Shown here one piece after another: positions 1-6,262 of a stretch of 22,372 nucleotides of DNA; the stretch's first letter is position 1, and every line of letters begins with the position of its first letter. The position numbers were made by a program, and so were the translations under genes. Origin of the DNA: a virus. A model generated the notes under the pieces. It made no database searches. It had not been told where the DNA came from and worked only from the letters and a program-made list of their open reading frames with translations. Location: the IMG/VR virus record IMGVR_UViG_3300042478_001040, positions 1 to 22,372 of that record. The stretch is one strand, 5' to 3'.

Positions 1-310
1 TACGTGGTTGAACAAAACCCTCACCTTCATCTACTTTAGTTTCAAGAGCTTCAACTCTCTCTTCTAAAGTTACAGACAGTTCTTCAACTGGAGGTTCTGG
101 GGGAGCAACAACAAACTCTTCTCTACGGGGTTCTTCTTTTTTTTCATCATCTTCACCTTTTTTCATGGTGTTGATACCAAAGGTGGCGGCTGAGGCGGTA
201 AATACTGTAGCGATGAATGTTGGATCCATCTTTGACAGCATACCCGCATAGCTAGCGGTGAGAAGAGCAGCAGACCAACTCAAGATAGCAATACGAATAA
301 TTTGTCCCAT
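1..310 (-). CDS. Partial small two-helix membrane protein (C-terminus cut off)
   Basis: The reading frame is open from an ATG at 310 to the window edge, about 103 codons without a stop. An AAGGA motif seven bases before the ATG supports this start; an in-frame ATG at 334 would add eight residues (MDKKKENA) but has a weaker ribosome site. The protein starts MGQIIRIAILSWSAALLTAS and shows two hydrophobic stretches (about residues 3-24 and 30-46). A highly charged Lys/Glu segment (about 50-65), a Pro-rich stretch and a heptad-like Glu/Val/Leu segment typical of a coiled coil follow. It lies downstream of the outer-membrane protein and lysis genes. A holin or another membrane-anchored accessory protein is possible from size and neighbours, but no family was recognised. 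Confidence 0.7.
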   Translation of the reverse strand, partial: MGQIIRIAILSWSAALLTASYAGMLSKMDPTFIATVFTASAATFGINTMKKGEDDEKKEEPRREEFVVAPPEPPVEELSVTLEERVEALETKVDEGEGFVQPR

Positions 311-368
311 AGCATTTTCCTTTTTCTTATCCATCAGTCTTAAATGATGTTTCCTTTGTATTTAGTAA

Positions 369-2360
369 TTAGAACCTAAACTTAACTTTTCCAGCAATAG
401 AATTGTTGGTGACTCCATTATTCACACCGTGAGATGCTTCAACAATTAACATCTCTTTATAGTCTACTTCAGCAGCAACTCCATAAGAGTTATCAGTTCC
501 ATAAGCACCTTCTACACTGACACCAAATAAATCCTTCTTCTTACCACCAAAACGAGTTTCTAGTTTGAGACCTGCTTCACCAACGTGTGTGGTTTGGTTA
601 AACTCATCGACACTTCTAGCAGATTCTGGTGAACCTGTTTCATTATAAGCATTTCTCTTTACATTCTGAACAGTATATCCAACAAATGGTTTTACTGCCT
701 TGTGAAGATGCCAGTATAAACGATTAGAAACCCACCACTCAGAACCAGTTGTTTCACCAGCGTTATTAAATACACCTTCTACATTTCTGTTGTACTTGTA
801 GTTACTGTTCGCAATCGCAGCATTAGTATTCAGAGTGAGAGTATTTCCTCTGAGTTCGCTGAATACACCAAAGCGATCTTTATTCTGTTGCGTAGTTGAA
901 TCAACACCATTGAGATTTACATTAACTCTATTATACTGACCACCAAGAGTCCATCCTTTGGTTACATCAAACTCAAATCCACCACCAAAGATATTGGAAT
1001 CAGCAGTATAACCATCAGCATTATAAGACTGAACGAATCTGTTGTTCTCAAATACTCTAAGTCTTTCTTGAGTATTTGATGGTTCGTGGTTTAGAAGTCC
1101 ATTAATACCATCATTGATTCCATCAAGAACTTCCAGTTGATCAATGCGACCAGAAAAGTCAGCATACTGGTGTGAAACTGCGGACTGACTTGAGGAACTC
1201 GTAGTAACTACTGGTGTTCCGTTTGTCACAACAGTAGAGTTGTCACTATAAGTATCAGTTGTGACTGGTGTGGTTGTTGTGGTTGTTACATATGGGGTGG
1301 TAACAGTTGTTGTAACGTGCTTATTGACCTTCTGACTACCATCAGATTCTGATGGTGTATACAATGTAGAAACATCAGTCTGACTTGCGAGAGCAGCAAC
1401 ACTTACATTAATGTTATAAACAGTATTAGAACTTACAAGTGTTGGTACTGCTGGGGTTGTTGATGCAGAAGGTGCTGTTGAATTATTAGGAGCAACAGCA
1501 CCGAATGGTTGTCCATTTGCTAATGTAGTTCCTGGCTGACTATCAACCAAGAGAACTGGAGAAAGTGCAGTGTCTCCAAGATTAAATACTGCAAATCCTA
1601 AGAGATAACTTCCAGACAAGGAAACTTCATAAGTTGATGTCTGCCATCCAGTAGAACCATAAGTTCCTGTGGAATAATCACCCGTTCCTGGATTGGTGAA
1701 TCCCAATAAAGCATAGTTTTGGGTGTAGTTATTCACAGTAACTGTTGGTGTAGATCCATCAGTTCCCTGATAAACAAGAGATGTAATAGAACCGTCATTA
1801 AAAGGAACATAATCAGTTCCAATATAGTTCCAAGACATTGTATAGATCTTTCCGGTATCAAGATTTACATTTGTAGTAAACCATGCAGCATTTGTTGGAT
1901 TTGGATTTCCAAGACCTGATGCCTGTTGATCTTGAATGAGTTTGGTTTTAATCTCTTGATTTTGTGTTTGGGTAAGTCCCAATGCAGACATTGCAGCATC
2001 AAAGGTAACACTTCCTGTTGGTTGCAATGCAGCACCATAAGAACCATATGGAGCAAATGTCCAAGTAGTTGGAGATACTGCTGGTTGATAATATGAGTTT
2101 GGAGAACCATCAGAAAGTGTTGGGCTTCCTACCGAACCATGAGAAGGTGCATTGAAAGTTACAGAACCATTGATTAAAGTAACACCTGTTCCATTACCTG
2201 TAATAGTCCCATTAGTAAGTGTTCCTGTTTGAGATCCAATATTCCAACCAGATAATGAACCTCCTTCAAAATCTGTTCCAGAGATCGTATCTGCAAATGC
2301 TGTTGGTGCTCCCAACAAAAAAACAGAAGCGGCAGCAAGTGCCCTTGTAGCGTAAGACAT
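369..2360 (-). CDS. Secreted autotransporter-like outer-membrane beta-barrel protein, 663 aa
   Basis: The N-terminus is a clear Sec signal peptide (about residues 1-23, Ala-Phe-Ala before the expected cut). Residues about 24-345 are rich in Gly, Ser, Thr and Asn, consistent with an exposed beta-rich domain. Residues about 349-390 are a Thr/Val/Ser low-complexity linker. Residues about 455-663 alternate polar and hydrophobic residues with Gly-rich turns and end in Phe (KFRF), the usual signature of an outer-membrane barrel recognised by the BAM machinery. Passenger, linker and C-terminal barrel match the autotransporter plan. AGAGGA five bases before the ATG supports the start. It lies downstream of the two lysis genes, perhaps transcribed with them. 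It may change the infected cell's surface. A virion protein is less likely because of the signal peptide. Confidence 0.8.
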   Translation of the reverse strand: MSYATRALAAASVFLLGAPTAFADTISGTDFEGGSLSGWNIGSQTGTLTNGTITGNGTGVTLINGSVTFNAPSHGSVGSPTLSDGSPNSYYQPAVSPTTWTFAPYGSYGAALQPTGSVTFDAAMSALGLTQTQNQEIKTKLIQDQQASGLGNPNPTNAAWFTTNVNLDTGKIYTMSWNYIGTDYVPFNDGSITSLVYQGTDGSTPTVTVNNYTQNYALLGFTNPGTGDYSTGTYGSTGWQTSTYEVSLSGSYLLGFAVFNLGDTALSPVLLVDSQPGTTLANGQPFGAVAPNNSTAPSASTTPAVPTLVSSNTVYNINVSVAALASQTDVSTLYTPSESDGSQKVNKHVTTTVTTPYVTTTTTTPVTTDTYSDNSTVVTNGTPVVTTSSSSQSAVSHQYADFSGRIDQLEVLDGINDGINGLLNHEPSNTQERLRVFENNRFVQSYNADGYTADSNIFGGGFEFDVTKGWTLGGQYNRVNVNLNGVDSTTQQNKDRFGVFSELRGNTLTLNTNAAIANSNYKYNRNVEGVFNNAGETTGSEWWVSNRLYWHLHKAVKPFVGYTVQNVKRNAYNETGSPESARSVDEFNQTTHVGEAGLKLETRFGGKKKDLFGVSVEGAYGTDNSYGVAAEVDYKEMLIVEASHGVNNGVTNNSIAGKVKFRF

Positions 2361-2426
2361 AAAAATCCTCTATGAATTGATGTGTACTAGACAAAACAAA
2401 CCGAAGTATGTTTAATGAAGTATTCA

Positions 2427-2446
2427 CCAAGTCATAGAGGACTTGG
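2427..2446. other. Perfect inverted repeat between lysin and outer-membrane protein genes
   Basis: A 7-bp perfect stem (CCAAGTC/GACTTGG) with a 6-nt loop lies in the 134-base gap between the lysozyme stop and the outer-membrane protein start. No T-run follows on either strand, so it is not a standard intrinsic terminator. It may attenuate, stabilise or mark processing of the transcript. Confidence 0.45.
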
Positions 2447-2491
2447 ACTATATGGATTCAGATCAGAAGATCAAGAATCATTGATTGAATT

Positions 2492-2499
2492 TATTTATC
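2492..2499 (-). promoter_or_regulatory. Near-consensus T4-type late promoter box (GATAAATA)
   Basis: Read on the minus strand this is GATAAATA, seven of eight matches to TATAAATA. It overlaps the lysozyme stop codon and lies about 130 bases before the 663-aa outer-membrane protein gene. It could give that gene separate late expression. A single AT-rich octamer is weak evidence. Confidence 0.3.
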
Positions 2500-3166
2500 C
2501 TTTTTTCCAGGCTTCGCCTTCTGCCTTTCTTCTACGTGCAAGACCTGCTTCTACATTTGAACCAGGATTGCGATACATATAAAGAGCATCGGGAACCATG
2601 TCCCACTCCTTATTCTTCAGGCGTTTAGTAATAGTATTAAAGTTATCACCACCGTAAAAGCCGGCACCAAGATTATAAGCAAAGCTGAGCAGAGCGCCTC
2701 TTTTTCCATCTGACATTTCATTCCAATGTGGGATTTTGCGAAGAGCAGGAAGAAACTGATTCTTGCACTGACTAATTAATAACTCATCTGCTTCTTGCTG
2801 GGTAATTTTATCACCAAGTTTGAAAGGTGATCCATCTTTCTTGCGAGTTGAACCCCAACCGATTGTGATTGGAAGTCCACCAGATAAAGGATCTGGATAT
2901 GCAGATAAGTGACATCCTTCAAACTCTTTGATTAACTTGATGCCCATCATAGGAACATCATCACCACCACTATTTACAGGAGCAGTTGCTGCAGCTGTCG
3001 GTGCTGCAGCGTTTGACTTTTTTCCTCTATAGATTTCTGCCCAGTCTACGTTGTCCTCAAGGAACTTAACAGGGAGATTATCTTCTAACCACTGAACTGC
3101 CTTGACGTGATTGGGGTTCTTCTCGTCATAGAACTTGAAAAAGTTGTGTAAATCGATACGTGCCAT
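2495..3166 (-). CDS. Endolysin: N-terminal phage module plus GH24 lysozyme domain
   Basis: The start was set at 3166 rather than the upstream ATG at 3226: TAGGAGAAC sits just before it, and the protein then begins MARIDLHNFF, matching the start of the neighbouring lysin. Residues 1-48 form a module shared with that neighbour. A short Ala-rich linker (about 52-66) follows, then a glycoside hydrolase 24 (phage lysozyme) domain from about residue 72. The catalytic pattern EG-x6-YPD-x7-TIGWG places the expected Glu at 83, Asp at 92 and Thr at 101, as in T4 lysozyme. It should cut the glycan strands of the host wall to release virions. It is the second gene of the lysis pair, 14 bases after the peptidase-like gene, probably read from the late promoter at 3879-3886. 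Confidence 0.9.
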   Translation of the reverse strand: MARIDLHNFFKFYDEKNPNHVKAVQWLEDNLPVKFLEDNVDWAEIYRGKKSNAAAPTAAATAPVNSGGDDVPMMGIKLIKEFEGCHLSAYPDPLSGGLPITIGWGSTRKKDGSPFKLGDKITQQEADELLISQCKNQFLPALRKIPHWNEMSDGKRGALLSFAYNLGAGFYGGDNFNTITKRLKNKEWDMVPDALYMYRNPGSNVEAGLARRRKAEGEAWKKG

Positions 3167-3180
3167 TGTTTGTTCTCCTA

Positions 3181-3852
3181 TCAGTCGAAAATTCTGCCCC
3201 AGCCATCGTTGCCACCTGGACACCAACGATGCTTAAGAACTGCTTTGGTATAAATGGTCTTCTTACCATTTGTCACAGGGCCTGTATAGTTGTCATTCAG
3301 AGAACCATATGGGTCATTAACATAATATCCTTTGCCGTCTGGAGTCTTACCGATTACAACACACATATGCCCACCAGTAGGTGCAGAAAGAGAACCCCTA
3401 TGCAGGATACCAATAACGACAGGCTTCCCAGCGTCAAGACTTTTATCAATATCAGCAAAAGAAAGATTGTAACTAAAGTGTGACTTAACTCCATAACCTG
3501 CCAGAACCTTTGTCTGTACCGAATGGTCAGTCGTGTCGCCAATCGCAAATACTTTCTTAACATACTCATCATCACCCTTAATCGATCCTGGCTTAAGGAA
3601 AGCAAGGCACATAGCACACGATGAACTGTTGCAAGTTCTATGTGCATCTCTGTAGTTATCTACTTGGTTGAAGTATGGAACTGCAAGAACTTCTGGTGTA
3701 GGGGGTTTAGTTCTAAAAATTCCGATCCACTCGGTTTCTGCGTCATCCATGAAGTTAGCAGGTAGGTTGTCTTCCAACCATTGAACTGCTGCTACATGAT
3801 TTGCATTACCATCATCATAAAATTTGAAAAAGTTATGAAGATCTAATGTCAT
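3181..3852 (-). CDS. C39-like cysteine peptidase/amidase lysin with the same N-terminal module
   Basis: Residues 1-48 (starting MTLDLHNFFKFYDD) closely match the first 48 residues of the downstream lysozyme, including the block AVQWLEDNLP. From about residue 57 the sequence fits the Peptidase_C39_2 fold of cysteine peptidases: Val-Pro-Tyr-Phe-Asn-Gln, a candidate nucleophile Cys74 in RTCNSSSCAMCL, His162 in GGHMCVVIG, and Asn179-Asp180 in YVNDPYGS. Related domains cleave wall peptides or process proteins. Next to a lysozyme, the likely role is cutting peptide stems or cross-links of peptidoglycan. Virion processing remains possible. An exact TATAAATA box 27 bases upstream indicates late expression. 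The ribosome site is weak. Confidence 0.8.
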   Translation of the reverse strand: MTLDLHNFFKFYDDGNANHVAAVQWLEDNLPANFMDDAETEWIGIFRTKPPTPEVLAVPYFNQVDNYRDAHRTCNSSSCAMCLAFLKPGSIKGDDEYVKKVFAIGDTTDHSVQTKVLAGYGVKSHFSYNLSFADIDKSLDAGKPVVIGILHRGSLSAPTGGHMCVVIGKTPDGKGYYVNDPYGSLNDNYTGPVTNGKKTIYTKAVLKHRWCPGGNDGWGRIFD

Positions 3853-3878
3853 TGGATATTAATCTAAACACTGGAGTA

Positions 3879-3886
3879 TTTATAAA
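3879..3886 (-). promoter_or_regulatory. T4-type late promoter TATAAATA for the lysis genes
   Basis: An exact TATAAATA reads on the minus strand, 27 bases before the start of the peptidase-like lysin. This octamer is the late-promoter box of T4-like phages, read by RNA polymerase with the phage late sigma factor. Its position before two lysis genes fits late timing. Confidence 0.8.
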
Positions 3887-3928
3887 ATCATAAGTAGTAT
3901 GTTAGAATGAGTAAAAATAAATTTAATT

Positions 3929-4657
3929 ATGATCAATGAAGAAATAAAATCTCTTTTAAATATAACCGACAATACAAATGTTATCAAGTCATCGACGTTT
4001 CCATCTATGTGCATTGATGGATTTTATGAAGATCCAAAAAGTGTAATAGAGTGGGCAGCATCTTTAAATTATCATCAATCTCCAGATGGAAGTTGGCCTG
4101 GATGGAGAAGTGATCCCCTTGATTTCTATGATACAGATTTTGCAAATGATTTTTGCAAAAGACTATTTGGAACATTTTTTAATTATGAATATGAATATAT
4201 TCAGTGGGAAATATTAACTCACTTTCAACTTATAAAACCATTTGATACTAAAAAAGAAGATCCAAAAAACTATGGTTGGATTCATCAAGACAATGACATT
4301 TATGATTATGCTGGTTTAATTTATCTGACTCCAAACGCAGATTTAGATACAGGTACTTCTATTTTTAGACTTAAAAATGAAACGGTAGACAAAACTCAGA
4401 AAGGAAAAAAAGAATTGTTTATGGGTGAACCCATAGAAAATGATGAGTATATAAAAAATATTCTTGAAGCAAGGTCGCAATTTGAAGAAATTTCAAGATA
4501 CAATAATGTGTTTAATAGATTAATCTGCTTTGAATCTAATAATTATCATGGAGCCAATAACTTTAAAATGAATAATAACCAATTACGATTGACTCAAATA
4601 TTTTTTATTAAGGTATTGAATAAGTCATCAAATCCATTATTAAGAGGACTCCAATAA
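3929..4657 (+). CDS. Putative 2OG-Fe(II) oxygenase-like protein (DUF6445-type)
   Basis: This is the only gene on the plus strand. It has an iron-site pattern: His119-x-Asp121 in GWIHQDND, a jelly-roll stretch YAGLIYLTPNADLDTGTSIF, distal His207 in NNYHGANN, and Arg220 in QLRLTQIFF, which could bind the 2-oxoglutarate carboxylate. The family resembles DUF6445 and related phage oxygenases; the substrate is unknown. The gene is visibly more AT-rich than its neighbours, has a poor ribosome site, and is enclosed between the lysis late promoter (divergent) and a bidirectional terminator. That arrangement is typical of a separately acquired 'moron' gene. Confidence 0.7.
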   Translation: MINEEIKSLLNITDNTNVIKSSTFPSMCIDGFYEDPKSVIEWAASLNYHQSPDGSWPGWRSDPLDFYDTDFANDFCKRLFGTFFNYEYEYIQWEILTHFQLIKPFDTKKEDPKNYGWIHQDNDIYDYAGLIYLTPNADLDTGTSIFRLKNETVDKTQKGKKELFMGEPIENDEYIKNILEARSQFEEISRYNNVFNRLICFESNNYHGANNFKMNNNQLRLTQIFFIKVLNKSSNPLLRGLQ

Positions 4658-4658
4658 A

Positions 4659-4680
4659 AAAGCGCCCTTGTGGGCGCTTT
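4659..4680. terminator. Bidirectional intrinsic terminator
   Basis: A 9-bp perfect stem (AAAGCGCCC/GGGCGCTTT) with a TTGT loop sits between two convergent stop codons. On the minus strand it is followed by a T-rich run and ends the hli-peroxiredoxin operon. On the plus strand it ends the oxygenase gene with a poorer T-tract. Confidence 0.9.
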
Positions 4681-4686
4681 ACTTAT

Positions 4687-5214
4687 TTAAACTGTAGTGC
4701 CAACTTTAACATTTGCTGACACATAATCTAGAACATTTTCAGGTGTCGATACTTCATAAGGGTCAGTGTCGGCATTGTCGCGCATACCGTCCTCAACGAA
4801 TACCTTCTCGATGATTCGATCATCCACGACCATAGCATAACGCCAAGACCGATCACCGAAACCAAGGTTAGACTTGTTGACAAGATATCCCATAGAACGT
4901 GTGAAGTAAGCATTGCCGTCTGGAATGAGTTTGACTTTCTCAATGGTCTGGTCTTTTGCCCAGGCATTCATTACAAAGCCATCATTAACGGAGATGCAAT
5001 AGATTTCATCAATACCAAGTGCTTTGAATTCTTCATACTTCTCTTCAAATCCAGGCAGTTGATAAGCAGAGCAAGTAGGAGTGAATGCACCAGGCAGACT
5101 GAAAATAACCACACGCTTACCATCAAAAAGTTCCGAAGTTGTACGATTTACAAACTCACCAGACTCACGAAAGGTGAATTGAACTTGAGGAACTTGATAA
5201 TTCTCTTTACGCAT
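4687..5214 (-). CDS. Peroxiredoxin (Prx5-like, AhpC/TSA superfamily)
   Basis: The motif PGAFTPTCS gives the peroxidatic site P41-x3-T45-x2-C48 of thiol peroxidases of the Prx5 type, and a second Cys lies at 73 (EIYCISVND). The 175-aa length fits the family. It would reduce hydrogen peroxide or organic peroxides using a host thiol donor. The start at 5214 has GGAAGTG before it. An in-frame ATG at 5226 overlaps the hli stop as TGATG and would add MEVN; either is possible, and the frame further upstream belongs to hli. It is last in an operon with two hli genes and a 28-aa membrane protein, so protection against photo-oxidative stress during infection is the natural reading. Confidence 0.88.
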   Translation of the reverse strand: MRKENYQVPQVQFTFRESGEFVNRTTSELFDGKRVVIFSLPGAFTPTCSAYQLPGFEEKYEEFKALGIDEIYCISVNDGFVMNAWAKDQTIEKVKLIPDGNAYFTRSMGYLVNKSNLGFGDRSWRYAMVVDDRIIEKVFVEDGMRDNADTDPYEVSTPENVLDYVSANVKVGTTV

Positions 5215-5225
5215 GTTCACTTCCA

Positions 5226-5345
5226 TCAAAATACGCCGGGAATAATTTGACCAGTAGTAAGATATGAACCGGCAGCGGCCAGAAATCCAAGCATTGCCAG
5301 GCGTCCATTCCAACGCTCAGCGAATTCGGTAAAAATTTTGTTCAT
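5226..5345 (-). CDS. hli: High-light-inducible protein (39 aa)
   Basis: This 39-residue protein is short but unmistakable: MNKIFTEF is followed by the chlorophyll-binding helix motif ERWNGRLAMLGF, with the conserved E-x2-N-G-R-x-A-M of Hli/ELIP/LHC proteins, then AAAGSYLTTG. It would sit in the thylakoid membrane, bind pigment and help protect or repair photosystem II. AAGGAG lies before the ATG. Its stop overlaps by one base an ATG in frame with peroxiredoxin, which suggests translational coupling. Phage hli genes are a hallmark of cyanophages. Confidence 0.93.
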   Translation of the reverse strand: MNKIFTEFAERWNGRLAMLGFLAAAGSYLTTGQIIPGVF

Positions 5346-5356
5346 TGTGTTTCTCC

Positions 5357-5443
5357 TTAGTAAGTTTCAGAAAGTTGTTCTACAGATACTGCCAACAATA
5401 CAAAGAAAGCGACAGAAGTAATTGTAAAGATTGCTTCAGTCAT
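5357..5443 (-). CDS. 28-aa single-helix membrane microprotein between two hli genes
   Basis: The frame runs from an ATG that overlaps the stop of the upstream hli by one base (TGATG) to a TAA just before the ribosome site of the next hli. The protein starts MTEAIFTITSVAFFVLLAVS and ends with a polar tail (EQLSETY). Residues about 5-21 form one membrane helix. Its size and plan resemble the tiny subunits of photosystem II or cytochrome b6f, but I could not match it to a named subunit. Position in a thylakoid-directed operon suggests a membrane partner role (inference). Confidence 0.65.
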   Translation of the reverse strand: MTEAIFTITSVAFFVLLAVSVEQLSETY

Positions 5444-5637
5444 CAGAAGATACCGAAGAAGAAGTTGCCAGTGCTAATATAAGATACGAGACCAGCAACA
5501 AAACCGACCATTGCCCAGCGCCCATTGGTTCTCTCCTTTACTTGGTTGGGAGTCAGTTGTCCGTAGTTCTCATAATACATGGTGGGTTCTTTAGCAAACA
5601 TATTTTGCTGACCACGTTCATTAGTTGTTACAGTCAT
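5443..5637 (-). CDS. hli: High-light-inducible protein (64 aa)
   Basis: The Hli helix motif ERTNGRWAMVGFVAGLVSYI is followed by STGNFF near the C-terminus. The N-terminal 40 residues are polar. The start at 5637 (MTVTTNERGQQ) is preferred over the ATG at 5676 because the latter lies upstream of the predicted transcription start of the promoter at 5665-5693. No strong ribosome site is seen. It is the first gene of the operon and its stop overlaps the start of the 28-aa gene. It would be inserted in thylakoids as a pigment-binding photoprotective protein. Confidence 0.92.
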   Translation of the reverse strand: MTVTTNERGQQNMFAKEPTMYYENYGQLTPNQVKERTNGRWAMVGFVAGLVSYISTGNFFFGIF

Positions 5638-5664
5638 TTTCGTTTTATTACGAATTGTTACACA

Positions 5665-5693
5665 ATTATATAGCAAAAATAAAGGGGAGTCAA
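5665..5693 (-). promoter_or_regulatory. Sigma70-type promoter of the hli-peroxiredoxin operon
   Basis: TTGACT (5688-5693) and TATAAT (5665-5670) are separated by exactly 17 bases on the minus strand, about 28 bases before the hli start. The -35 box lies in the loop and descending arm of the terminator hairpin of the preceding gene. Confidence 0.85.
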
Positions 5694-5700
5694 GCTCCCC
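5684..5700 (-). terminator. Intrinsic terminator of the small outer-membrane protein gene
   Basis: A 6-bp GC-rich stem (GGGGAG/CTCCCC) with a 5-nt loop is followed on the minus strand by TTTATTTTT. It lies 20 bases after the stop of the gene at 5721 and overlaps the -35 box of the next promoter. Confidence 0.75.
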
Positions 5701-5720
5701 CCCAGGATTTTATTAGCAAA

Positions 5721-6176
5721 TCAGAACTTGTATCCAACACCAACAGTTGGGGTGTAGGTCGTAGAAGAACCAAACCCAAACTTAAGATCGGTGAACAGGA
5801 CTACATTTTTTGCCACTTCACCTTCTACGCCAAGCACAGCAATGCCTGCAACTTGGTTATTAGTGTTGATGGCAGTACCTGCTCCAAATCCAGCGCCGCC
5901 GCCGACATAGGCATTTACGTTGTTAGCAACAGGAACATCATAAGTTACATTAACGTTACCACCAGTTGCGCTGCCAATGGTAAGTTGAGGACGAAGAGAA
6001 ACGGGAATCGTAGATCCAAGAGTACGAGAATCTAAACGACCACTCACGGAACCTGCAGTTCTATTTGAATTGGTTCCAATCGCAGCACCAGCTGCAGCAT
6101 AGTTACCAGTCAGTCCACCAGCAAAAGCGGGGCTAATCAGGAAAGGAGCACATGCAGCAAAAAGTGTATACTTCAT
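5721..6176 (-). CDS. Small secreted outer-membrane beta-barrel protein, 151 aa
   Basis: A signal peptide is clear (MKYTLFAACAPFLISPAFA, cut expected at about residue 19). The mature part has amphipathic beta-strand periodicity and Gly-rich turns (for example YVGGGAGFGAG), and it ends VGVGYKF with a C-terminal Phe, as in OmpA/OmpW-like or opacity-type barrels. About 130 mature residues suffice for roughly eight strands. It should lie in the host outer membrane. It has its own promoter (6234-6262), a 50-base leader and a terminator, so it is expressed as a single gene. A role in altering the infected cell surface, for example receptor masking, is inference. Confidence 0.8.
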   Translation of the reverse strand: MKYTLFAACAPFLISPAFAGGLTGNYAAAGAAIGTNSNRTAGSVSGRLDSRTLGSTIPVSLRPQLTIGSATGGNVNVTYDVPVANNVNAYVGGGAGFGAGTAINTNNQVAGIAVLGVEGEVAKNVVLFTDLKFGFGSSTTYTPTVGVGYKF

Positions 6177-6221
6177 ATTAAATGTTTTTAATAAACTACG
6201 GTAAATCCTAAGACATTCTTA

Positions 6222-6238
6222 AGATTGGTATCCAATCT
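6222..6238. promoter_or_regulatory. Inverted repeat over the -10 region of the small barrel gene
   Basis: A 7-bp perfect inverted repeat (AGATTGG/CCAATCT) with a 3-base centre covers most of the -10 hexamer at 6234-6239 and the likely transcription start. It could be an operator or a 5' leader hairpin. Confidence 0.4.
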
Positions 6239-6262
6239 AACACGAATTTTTAAGATTGTCAA
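6234..6262 (-). promoter_or_regulatory. Sigma70-type promoter of the small outer-membrane protein gene
   Basis: TTGACA (6257-6262) overlaps the stop codon of the GT25 gene; 17 bases later is TAGATT (6234-6239), a four-of-six -10 match. The leader is about 50 bases. Confidence 0.65.

Noticed and set aside
359-366. ACTAAATA on the minus strand as a late promoter of the cut-off membrane gene
   Set aside because: Only six of eight bases match and it overlaps the upstream gene end; too weak to list.
1201-1330. Possible CRISPR or tandem DNA repeat
   Set aside because: The GTTGTGGTTGTT-like repetition is simply the Thr/Val-rich linker of the outer-membrane protein; there are no spacers.
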